DNA of 64,000 nucleotides from Aquimarina mycalae. GTDB lineage: Bacteria; Bacteroidota; Bacteroidia; Flavobacteriales; Flavobacteriaceae. Under the pieces are notes generated by a model. That model was not told where the DNA came from. It saw nothing but the letters and a program-made list of their open reading frames with translations, and ran no database searches. The position numbers were made by a program, and so were the translations under genes. Of the stretch, positions 1 to 7,894 are shown piece after piece. Where the stretch lies: assembly GCF_029906345.1 (NCBI RefSeq), contig NZ_JARYGY010000005.1, positions 424,641 through 488,640 of the forward strand, read 5' to 3'. Position 1 is the first letter of the stretch; each line of letters starts with the position of its first letter.

Positions 1-2
1 GA

Positions 3-719
3 TTGCTTAGGTATAGAATAGAAGTCCAAAAACGATTCTTACTTAACGAAAAGTTTAGCGTTATCCGTAAGGTAGACAAAGCTCAAAAAATTGCTTTAAA
101 AGTTGCTGCTATTAATGATATCCTAGAACTTAAAGTAGATAAAAGTTTTAAGCTAAATAAAGTAATCAATACTAAAGAGATACGGCAAAAATGGAAAGAT
201 ATTAAAATTGATCTCTTAGAAGAATATCCAGATTTACTTACCATGGCAAGTGATTTTGATTGGCAACTTCAAGAAGATAATATTCAGGAAATATTTTTAG
301 AAGATAACTTTTATCAGTTCTTTTTTGCAAATATTTTTTATCAAGAGTTCGAAAATAAAAAATCAATCCAACAACCCAAAGTTGTGTCTAATGCGTTAGG
401 TACTATCAACATCCCTATTATAGAACAAAAAACTATACATAAGCAAGATGTTGGGTTCACCAAGGTGGTAATTGCATCTGATGCAGAAATGGATATCGAT
501 CATAAAAAATTTCCTTTAGCCAAACTAAATGGTTTTTTAGGAAAGTTGCCTACCAAACCAGGAGATCAACACACACTGGATTTTGATTACAAAGGAAGGT
601 ATAAAATAAAACCAGAATATGGGTTAGTTACAAAAGGAAAATTAGAATACACCTTTGAGGTAAAAGATTTATATAAAAAAACAACTACCATAACCTTTAA
701 TTTAGAAAAAGATGAGTAG
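3..719 (+). CDS. Unknown T6SS-linked protein, 5' end cut by window edge
   Basis: The reading frame is open to the left edge of the window, so the first possible start (a TTG at base 3) is probably not the real one and the gene should be treated as 5'-partial. About 238 residues are visible. There is no signal peptide or membrane segment. The N-terminal half is charged and probably helical; the C-terminal 80 residues look like a beta-rich domain ending in alternating hydrophobic and polar residues. The stop overlaps the start of the PAAR-like gene by 8 bases, so the two are translationally coupled. By context it belongs to the effector module, perhaps as a chaperone or structural part. I do not recognise a family. 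Confidence 0.6.
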   Translation: MLRYRIEVQKRFLLNEKFSVIRKVDKAQKIALKVAAINDILELKVDKSFKLNKVINTKEIRQKWKDIKIDLLEEYPDLLTMASDFDWQLQEDNIQEIFLEDNFYQFFFANIFYQEFENKKSIQQPKVVSNALGTINIPIIEQKTIHKQDVGFTKVVIASDAEMDIDHKKFPLAKLNGFLGKLPTKPGDQHTLDFDYKGRYKIKPEYGLVTKGKLEYTFEVKDLYKKTTTITFNLEKDE

Positions 720-1389
720 TAAAATATACGTATTAGATGGTGCATTGTTGCAATGCAATCAAGGTTTTGTTCCTGCTAAACTTTTGGTAACGCAAAATCA
801 AAAGGTGAAGATTCAAGGCAAGTTTAAGGCAACAGATATGGATGTACAAGTGCCTGCTACTTTTGGTCAGTGTAAATTAAAACCAACTAGTGGAGGGTAT
901 TTACCGTGTATACCAGCTTTACAGAAATGGACAAAAACCACAAAAACTTCCACATTAGGGGGAAGTAAAAAATTCTTATATGAAGATTCTGAATGTATGT
1001 GCGGTACTGGTGGTAAAGTAACTATTATGCAGCCTATGCAAATTAACACTGCTGGAAGCGCAAAAGAAAAGTTCAAAGAAATAGCCATGGCTATTCCTGG
1101 TGCAATGATGGGTAATGACAAAGCTCCAAAAGTAGTAGAAAGTTACTGGATGGATGAAGATGGAAATGAAAAAGTCGATACAATTAATTATGGGCAAAAA
1201 GCATCCATTTTTGTAATGACAGAAAATATGGATCCTGGAAAAAGCTTGAAAGTTAATGTATCAGAAAAAGAAGGAAAACAGATAGATGGAAAACAAGATC
1301 AGCTAGTATATTCGGGAACTGTAAAGGCGGATGGTACAGCAGAGCTAAAACTTTTGGAAACAGAAGAAAACTGGAATAAAGAAAAATAA
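712..1389 (+). CDS. DUF4280 PAAR-like T6SS spike-tip protein
   Basis: This 225-residue protein begins with a PAAR-like domain of the DUF4280 type (about residues 4-110). Its signature is visible: a GALLQCNQG start, an AT..D....FGQC segment, a PCIPALQKW segment and a CMCGTGG turn. Cys15, Cys54, Cys66, Cys95 and Cys97 could hold a structural metal, as in PAAR cones. The family caps VgrG spikes and connects an effector to them. The remaining 110 residues are an extension with a beta-rich look (SLKVNVSEKEG) that may contact the effector. It sits 14 bases before the large VasX-like effector, the expected order for a tip protein and its cargo. The family call is confident; the pairing with that cargo is inferred. 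Confidence 0.82.
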   Translation: MSSKIYVLDGALLQCNQGFVPAKLLVTQNQKVKIQGKFKATDMDVQVPATFGQCKLKPTSGGYLPCIPALQKWTKTTKTSTLGGSKKFLYEDSECMCGTGGKVTIMQPMQINTAGSAKEKFKEIAMAIPGAMMGNDKAPKVVESYWMDEDGNEKVDTINYGQKASIFVMTENMDPGKSLKVNVSEKEGKQIDGKQDQLVYSGTVKADGTAELKLLETEENWNKEK

Positions 1390-1403
1390 ACTTCTATAGA
1401 ATT

Positions 1404-4400
1404 ATGGGTGGCAGAACAAGAGAATTATCATTGCAAATAGAAGCAGAAGGAAGAACATTTGATTTTAGTGATCAAACACTAGTATTAGAATGTAAAGCAG
1501 AACCTACAATTAAGTTACATTTTTTGAGATTTGGGGTACTTCTAGACACCCCAAAAGAAAGCCATTTACAAGCTAAAGTAAAAACGGAAGACGGAAAATC
1601 GCAAAAAGATGAAAATGGTAATATCATCTTAGAAGAAGTCATTATTTCAGATCCTCGATTAGAGAATTATAGTACGGTACACACAGGTCTAAACCCAGGT
1701 TATGTATACATTATTGATGAAAGTAAACCTGATCAATCTATAGAATTCGAAGTAGATGAATATGGTAATTTTAAATCAATTTCTTGGGAAAAAGGTGAAG
1801 AAGGTTTTCCCGATATTAGGATAACAGATGGAAAAGATAACAATAATGGATACTATGAAGCCGAGTTCGAAGCTGTAGTTTGGGTAGCCTACTCTCCTAT
1901 TCAGTGGACAAAGGAATATTATGACTCTTTTGTTAGTGATGCTGGGAAGCGAAAAGATCGAATGACACAAATACAGGCTAGCGGGTTTCCACTAGGAACG
2001 ATACAAAGTTCTACGGATCATGCTCCTTACACAGGTATCACCACATATTTCTCTTCAGAAAATAAAAGTCTTTGCCGAAGTATACAGCAAAAAATAGATG
2101 CTGTTCAGAGAATAGAAGAAAAAAGAGAACAAAATCGAAAAGAAAACTCTGATCATCAAGAGCCAGAGATCATGACTGATATGTTTGTTACATTGGATGA
2201 TCCAATAAATTCTGCAATAGATATTGGTGAAGGTCTTTCTGATAAAATATTAGATTTCAAAGCATTAGTAGATGCTATACAAACAGGGGAAACTTTAAAA
2301 CAAGCATACGATAGATTACTACAAGGCAATTTAGAAGGACCAAAACCTGAAAAAGAATACCAATCGTTATTATCATTAGCGCTAACATGCTATCTAATGG
2401 TCTATAATGATAAAGATTCTATACTAGAATATGATGGTGGGTCTCCAGGATGGAATTATAGTGATCGTCATTCTCTGGATCCACGTCCTAAAACTAAAAC
2501 TTTTTATGGTAAACACACATCACACACTTTACCAAACACCAGTACAATAGGCTATGGATTAGATTATCAAAAATTAGAAGGTATATTAGGAATAAAAGAA
2601 CGAACTGCCCTTAGAGAAGAAATAGTAGAGTTTAAAAAAGATTTTGCTAAATATCTTGAATCAAAAGGATTTAAAAAGGTTCTGGACGACTATACAGATA
2701 ACCTGAAAGAACGTACCATTGAAGGACGCGGATTATTATTAGAGCTTTTAGACCCTATTACCATTAATACATATGATTTTGACAGACATATGCTATTAAA
2801 AAAAGAGTATAAAAAATCTGATGAATGGATCGATTGGGTATATCGCATGATCGACGAAGATTATGAAAATGAGTTTTCAAATACGAATGTAAAGAGTACG
2901 ACTTCAGGGTTCGAAAAATTAGACCCTATGTACGCATTACTTACTCCGACCATTAACTTGGATAAAGTAGTAGATAAAACAAGAAGTATTAGCCATAAAA
3001 TTGCCAAAGTATACAAGAAAAAATTAGGGCATCATTCGAAGCAAGCTTTTGTAATGAAAAAAGTGGGGCGTACTATGTTCAAGGAAATTGCAGACAAGCA
3101 AGAATTCGTAGTTGCTAAACTTAATAATAATCTAACCGTTTTTGGTGAAAACATGTTTCATATCGAAGATGGAGAGATGAGAATGAGGTTACACGAATTG
3201 GGTGTAGAGATAGATAATGATTATATCAAACAATCCAATAATGTAAAGGTAAAAGGCAAGCATAATTATGCAGGTAAAAAAGGAAACCTTTTAAAAAGAA
3301 GACCAGGTTTTAAGAACACCAAAATGCAAACCGAAGTTTTAAGAGCAATACACGGTAGTGAAGGAATAGAGATTTTAGAAAGTGTTGATAATGGTAGTTC
3401 ACAAAATAAAATCAGCCTACGTGTACGAAAAAAAATTGGAGCAGATGAGATAAAATCCAATGCAAAAAATGTGAAAATTGCGCAAATAGTAAATGGTCGT
3501 GCTTTTAATGGGGTATTTGCTTTTTTAGAAGCTATTAACCTGGTAGCTGCATTTAATAAGGTAAGAAGTGAAAATAACACTAAAGACAAAGTTAATTTTG
3601 TAGGTGCGGGTGTAAAAATGACAGAGGCTGGAACGAATCTTCTTAAAGCTCAACTTAATTTTAAAAATCCTAAAAACCCAAAGATTGTAGGAGTTGGTAA
3701 ATTTGCGACGCAGCTAAGTCTTATAGGAGGAGCTTTTACGGCAGGTATGTGTTTTTGGGAAAGCGTAGAAGCAATGGATAAAGGTGATATGGATAGTGGA
3801 ATAGCTCTGGCGGGTGCAGGCGCAGCTTTCGCATTATCTACCGCTGCTCCTTATATATTTGCATCTGCTTCTGTAGCGGGGCCTGTAGGCTGGATCGCTG
3901 CAGGGATTGGTGTAGGATTAATCATTATTGCAGCCTTATTAACGGATAGTGAATTAGAAACTTTTTTTAAAAACTTTGTGTTAAGTGACACAGAAGCGTT
4001 TCCAAAAGCCGAAGGAGATACTCCTATGGAATATAGTCGTAAGGTATTAGCCAACAAAGAAGATTTGGTAGACGATGATTATATAGAAACACTAATGCAT
4101 CCTTCAGATGCAGAAGCTAGTTTATTTGATGCAATTGTATGTAAAAATATGATCTTCACTCCTACAGAAACCAAAATTGAAGGAGATGGGTATAATCCAT
4201 ATACTAATCCTGGAAATATCAAAACTCATACCGTATCTGCCTATAAAGTAGATATGTCGTTTGTACAATTTTTTAACCAAGAAAATCAAGTAGATACAGA
4301 AATACTATTTTATCCCGACGGTATTAAAAAAGGAAATCCTATAAGACTTCAAGTAGATGATGGAAGCCTCTGTAAAACAACAAATAAACAAGGTAAAGAC

Positions 4401-4658
4401 GCCTTGACCTTAGCTTTTTCTATACCTGAGGAACAACAAGATCGAATCACTAAAAAATCCGAAGTGCTTTTTGCTCTTAGATTAAAAATTGACCCATCTG
4501 CTAACTTGTATTTCCCATATAAATTGGGCGGAAACGAGCGTTATCTAGGTGCTAAAATTAAACTAAAAGGAGAACGCTTTATGTTATCTGATATGACACA
4601 AAATGAGGAAGTTTTGTTTGCTCCTTTAAGAGATCTTAAAAATTCTGAAACATGGTAG
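1404..4658 (+). CDS. VasX/BTH_I2691-like T6SS membrane-targeting effector
   Basis: A 1084-residue protein without a signal peptide. Residues ~20-210 match the pattern of the VasX N-terminal region: LNPGYVYIIDE, an EVDEYGNF strand pair, then VVWVAYSPIQW and a GKRKDRMTQI helix. The middle (210-750) is charged and helical. Residues ~765-845 form a Gly/Ala-rich hydrophobic block with two to three possible membrane helices (SGIALAGAGAAFALSTAAPY; GWIAAGIGVGLIIIAALLTD), as in pore-forming VasX/BTH_I2691 effectors. The last 230 residues are beta-rich. It follows a PAAR-like gene and overlaps the first of two membrane-protein genes by 7 bases, the usual place for immunity genes. VasX-type toxins permeabilise the target inner membrane; that activity here is inferred. 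Confidence 0.75.
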   Translation: MGGRTRELSLQIEAEGRTFDFSDQTLVLECKAEPTIKLHFLRFGVLLDTPKESHLQAKVKTEDGKSQKDENGNIILEEVIISDPRLENYSTVHTGLNPGYVYIIDESKPDQSIEFEVDEYGNFKSISWEKGEEGFPDIRITDGKDNNNGYYEAEFEAVVWVAYSPIQWTKEYYDSFVSDAGKRKDRMTQIQASGFPLGTIQSSTDHAPYTGITTYFSSENKSLCRSIQQKIDAVQRIEEKREQNRKENSDHQEPEIMTDMFVTLDDPINSAIDIGEGLSDKILDFKALVDAIQTGETLKQAYDRLLQGNLEGPKPEKEYQSLLSLALTCYLMVYNDKDSILEYDGGSPGWNYSDRHSLDPRPKTKTFYGKHTSHTLPNTSTIGYGLDYQKLEGILGIKERTALREEIVEFKKDFAKYLESKGFKKVLDDYTDNLKERTIEGRGLLLELLDPITINTYDFDRHMLLKKEYKKSDEWIDWVYRMIDEDYENEFSNTNVKSTTSGFEKLDPMYALLTPTINLDKVVDKTRSISHKIAKVYKKKLGHHSKQAFVMKKVGRTMFKEIADKQEFVVAKLNNNLTVFGENMFHIEDGEMRMRLHELGVEIDNDYIKQSNNVKVKGKHNYAGKKGNLLKRRPGFKNTKMQTEVLRAIHGSEGIEILESVDNGSSQNKISLRVRKKIGADEIKSNAKNVKIAQIVNGRAFNGVFAFLEAINLVAAFNKVRSENNTKDKVNFVGAGVKMTEAGTNLLKAQLNFKNPKNPKIVGVGKFATQLSLIGGAFTAGMCFWESVEAMDKGDMDSGIALAGAGAAFALSTAAPYIFASASVAGPVGWIAAGIGVGLIIIAALLTDSELETFFKNFVLSDTEAFPKAEGDTPMEYSRKVLANKEDLVDDDYIETLMHPSDAEASLFDAIVCKNMIFTPTETKIEGDGYNPYTNPGNIKTHTVSAYKVDMSFVQFFNQENQVDTEILFYPDGIKKGNPIRLQVDDGSLCKTTNKQGKDALTLAFSIPEEQQDRITKKSEVLFALRLKIDPSANLYFPYKLGGNERYLGAKIKLKGERFMLSDMTQNEEVLFAPLRDLKNSETW

Positions 4659-5410
4659 ATTTTAAAAGGGAAATCACTCATACCGATTATAAATATGAAA
4701 AACAACTCAAAAAATACTATCATCGAGTAGAGAAAAAAATTTTTAAATTACCACATGGATTGGATAAACTCAGTAAAAAAGAAGAAGAGAAATACCGATA
4801 TACTACTGATCAATTTATTATGTTTCATACCAAAGGTAACATAACTCCAATTTTAGGAGGAGCAATATCTTTAATATTGGCACTCATTTTTGTGGATAGT
4901 TTTTTTTCAGGAGAAAGATTAGAATGGTTTGAACTATTTGTTTTTAGTTTATCTGTGATCTTAACCCTTTTTTTCGCCATATATTATTTTACCAAACCCA
5001 AAAAAGAACAAATTTTAAATCGTAGAGATGGATTAATCACTTTGACAGGATTTTATTGGCAAAAAAACATCACCATGCCTTTTAAGAATTGTTTATTTGC
5101 TTATACAACAGGAGGAGAAGATGGTACTGGAGCTTTTATGTTACAAGCCATACGCCCTACCAAAAGTAGATTAAATTCTTACGATGATTTTATGATCTCT
5201 AGTGATTGTTATGACTCTATGTCTTTAATCTGCTGGTATATGGATAAAAATCGACCTTTACCTCCTGGAGATGCATTTGATGAATATCGTCAACAAGATT
5301 ATGAAAATCGTAAAGCAAAAGGTTTTCCGAGACCCTTATATCCAGGAATATCAACACCCGAAACTACAAAAGAACAACAAAAAGAACGACTTGCTATTGG
5401 AGGATGGTAA
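4652..5410 (+). CDS. Probable immunity protein 1, two membrane helices
   Basis: A 252-residue protein whose start overlaps the effector stop by 7 bases. A basic, charged N-terminus is followed by two hydrophobic segments at about residues 58-80 and 86-112, then a soluble domain of about 140 residues. The last 57 residues, from YMDKNRPLPPGDAFDEYRQQ to the final GGW, are nearly identical to those of the next gene. Immunity proteins for VasX-like toxins are typically membrane proteins encoded next to the toxin (TsiV2 is the known example), so size, topology and position fit. No named family is recognised. The function is inferred from context. Confidence 0.65.
   Translation: MVDFKREITHTDYKYEKQLKKYYHRVEKKIFKLPHGLDKLSKKEEEKYRYTTDQFIMFHTKGNITPILGGAISLILALIFVDSFFSGERLEWFELFVFSLSVILTLFFAIYYFTKPKKEQILNRRDGLITLTGFYWQKNITMPFKNCLFAYTTGGEDGTGAFMLQAIRPTKSRLNSYDDFMISSDCYDSMSLICWYMDKNRPLPPGDAFDEYRQQDYENRKAKGFPRPLYPGISTPETTKEQQKERLAIGGW
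5237..5410 (+). repeat. Direct repeat copy 1: 3' end of immunity gene 1
   Basis: This 174-base segment is about 80-85 percent identical by eye to 5898-6074. It covers the last 57 codons and the stop. Upstream of it the two genes share only general layout. Confidence 0.85.
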
Positions 5411-5420
5411 AGAATTAGGA

Positions 5421-6074
5421 ATGAAAATATTCAAGATATCTCAAAGAAAAACTAATTTTTTATTAAAAGTAAATAGTGTTAATGATAAAAAAATTATAAA
5501 AAAAACGCTTTCTCCCGATTTTCAACTGTCTTTATTTTTTTTGATAATTTCAGTGGTATTAGAATTTATTTTTACGATAATGTATAATGAGTTTGTATAT
5601 ATCGGATTTTTTTTCGCTATTCTTTCATTTATTTTCGGAATAATAACATTTGTTAATATGAAAAAAAAAGGAAACATAAAATTTATCCTAGATAGAATAA
5701 ATGGACTTATTATTTTTCCTAAAAACATTCATAATTTATCTACGAAGGAATACAACATATACAATATCAGAATAGATAAAGATAACAAAGAAGTTTATTA
5801 TCTAAAAGAAGATAATCAACATCACTTAGTATATCATTTCTTAAAAAGAATAATAACTAAAGATAGTTTTCTAAACGATTGGAATTTTATTTTTTCGTAT
5901 ATGGATAAAAATCGACCTTTACCTTCTGGAGATGCATTTGACGAATATCGTCAGCAAGATTATGAACGTCGTAAAGCAGAAGGTTTCCCAAAACCTTTAT
6001 ATCCAAGTTCTATAAAAACTCCCGAAGCTACCAAAGAACAGCAAAAAGAACGACTCGAGATTGGAGGATGGTAA
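5421..6074 (+). CDS. Probable immunity protein 2, tandem paralogue
   Basis: I place the start at the ATG at 5421, 10 bases after the preceding stop. The frame stays open further upstream, but that part lies inside the previous gene in another frame. The 217-residue product has two hydrophobic segments at about residues 34-55 and 58-80, the same layout as the gene before it. The N-terminal 150 residues are clearly different from that gene, while the last 58 residues are nearly the same, with one residue inserted. This part is very AT-rich. It may protect against a variant of the neighbouring toxin carried by related strains; that is inference. Confidence 0.62.
   Translation: MKIFKISQRKTNFLLKVNSVNDKKIIKKTLSPDFQLSLFFLIISVVLEFIFTIMYNEFVYIGFFFAILSFIFGIITFVNMKKKGNIKFILDRINGLIIFPKNIHNLSTKEYNIYNIRIDKDNKEVYYLKEDNQHHLVYHFLKRIITKDSFLNDWNFIFSYMDKNRPLPSGDAFDEYRQQDYERRKAEGFPKPLYPSSIKTPEATKEQQKERLEIGGW
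5898..6074 (+). repeat. Direct repeat copy 2: 3' end of immunity gene 2
   Basis: This is the second copy of the conserved tail, 177 bases long with one extra codon after the LYPS segment. The boundary with the divergent upstream part is sharp, at the codons for YMDKNRPLP. Confidence 0.85.
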
Positions 6075-6254
6075 GTTCTTAAAACACTAAGTATTCTCAC
6101 ATTGATAGAAATCAGAAATTCATATTTTTTATATACAATTTTAAATAATTGTTTTAATATTAATACGACCCAAATACGTCTAAATTAGCACTCTTTTAGT
6201 TAGCTTATTATAACTTAAAAGGCTTTCATCAAAAATTTACAACATCAAAAGTTC

Positions 6255-7121
6255 TTATTGTATCATCATAGTTAACGGAATTGTATAGGTACTTAGCATA
6301 GGCTCTCCATCGGTATTCTCTGCAGGAGTAATCACCTTAAGATTATTTATGATTAATTTCAGGTCATAAGTTAAATCCTCGTCTGGAGATTTTGCCGTAA
6401 TATTTTTAATTCCTCCATCAATATCTATAGCAAAAAGAACCAATACTTTAATTCTCTTATGATCATTTAATGAATCATATTTTTTTAAATCTAATGCATC
6501 CAAAATACGATTTCTAATAACCTTATTTAAACAACTCTTCGCATTCTTTTCCATACATCCATCTAAAACAGGATATTTGGAGATGACAGAGTTTTCCAAA
6601 CTCTCTTTATCCACAGTAACCTGTTTAAAGACAGAATCAATCTTTTGCTCTGGAATTGCTTTCTCCTCTTTCGGTTTTTTGACAACAGGTAAAAAATTAA
6701 CTTTTTCATTATCAATCTTCAGTACTTGAAGTTTTATGTTATCGATAAATCCAAATACTATATTTTTATCAAGGTCAACAGTCATTAAGGTTATTAATTT
6801 TTTCTTTTCCAAAGAAATTAAATTTTCTCCCTTTATTGTACGCCAAACAGAATTTTCAAAATCTTTGATATTCCTTTTCATTTCTTTGTTCTCACCATCA
6901 TACATGAATGAAAAATGACCATCTCCTTTAAAATGTAGAACCGTTGTACCTAACTCTTTAAGTATTTTTTTTTCTCTACTATCATTGAATTTATTCTCTG
7001 GAACGATAACCTCTTCAATCTTCCATTTTCCCGCTATAAAATCATCATCGATTTTTTGACAGAAAAGAAAACCAGAATGAATAAAAAATATCAAAAAACA
7101 AAATCTACACTTAGAAAACAT
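6255..7121 (-). CDS. Secreted protein with a TonB-like C-terminal domain
   Basis: A 288-residue protein with an N-terminal signal peptide (a hydrophobic stretch ending FLFCQK). Residues ~25-140 resemble a small lipocalin-like domain of the kind that begins FIAGKWKIEEV. After a lysine/proline-rich linker, the last 100 residues have the pattern of the periplasmic TonB C-terminal domain common in Flavobacteria: YPVLDGC, then C..K.IRN.I, then VLVLFAIDIDGGIKNI. There is no N-terminal TonB membrane anchor or long proline region, so it is not a classical energy transducer. It lies on the opposite strand between the two effector modules and has no visible link to secretion. Confidence 0.6.
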   Translation of the reverse strand: MFSKCRFCFLIFFIHSGFLFCQKIDDDFIAGKWKIEEVIVPENKFNDSREKKILKELGTTVLHFKGDGHFSFMYDGENKEMKRNIKDFENSVWRTIKGENLISLEKKKLITLMTVDLDKNIVFGFIDNIKLQVLKIDNEKVNFLPVVKKPKEEKAIPEQKIDSVFKQVTVDKESLENSVISKYPVLDGCMEKNAKSCLNKVIRNRILDALDLKKYDSLNDHKRIKVLVLFAIDIDGGIKNITAKSPDEDLTYDLKLIINNLKVITPAENTDGEPMLSTYTIPLTMMIQ

Positions 7122-7894
7122 TCAATAAATAATTTAATTTTTGGTACAAATATCTTATTTCGAAATATAAGAAATTGTATCTTATTATTCAGATAAAATA
7201 AATCATAAAACCTAGGTTCTTATCTAGGATAATTCTGAATCTTTCTTCTTTTTTGTAAATCGTTAAAAACGAGAAAATCCAATTTATTACACCTTTTTAA
7301 AGAATTTCAACACTAATTTTATGTTTCATTATAAAAACATCTAACAATTAAAAGGGCATATCATTGATAAAATTATAATTCAAAAATACTTTGTGAGTTC
7401 TGTTACAAAATTTAATCAAAAAATAATATACTCAAAACTTCTGAAGAGTATGTATACAAGAATCTAAAAAGCACATAATTCCTAAATTCATAACAACCTA
7501 CTCTCGTTAGATACAAACCAACTACTGCTAAATATAAATTCCTATCATACAGACGCAAAACATTTTTTAATATTTAGGTAACAATTATATCCGTTTGTGT
7601 ATATAAGTTTGATTACTATAATATAAAGGGGGAAATCAACCCTTTTTTATGTAGGAAATCATAAAAACAACTTTGTTAATTATAATGACTTTAAAAAATT
7701 GAGTATTTTTATGTAAACAACAATTCGGTACTATTTTTGCTTCTTTCTAAGAAACTATAATATCTGAAATTCCCTCCCAAATCGTTCAGATTAATTAGAA
7801 AGTTAACCTTGCTTTCAAATAGTACACTAAAATATAATTACGTATAGAATCTCAATAGTAGCGTATGCTATAAAATTGAAAATAACGAGAAATC
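7122..7894. other. 773-bp AT-rich gap before vgrG, no gene seen
   Basis: No coding region is visible on either strand; stops are frequent in all frames. It must hold the promoters for vgrG and for the reverse-strand gene to its left. On the plus strand there are two exact TAnnTTTG boxes, TAAGTTTG at 7604-7611 and TATTTTTG at 7732-7739, neither with a well-spaced upstream TTG. A 6-bp stem (AAAGGG at 7625-7630 with CCCTTT at 7640-7645) followed by a T run lies just downstream of the first box, like a small attenuator or terminator. Nothing else is recognised. Confidence 0.5.

Noticed and set aside
5271..5420. An earlier start for immunity gene 2
   Set aside because: This part is the tail of immunity gene 1 read in another frame and is low in coding sense; the ATG at 5421 follows the previous stop.
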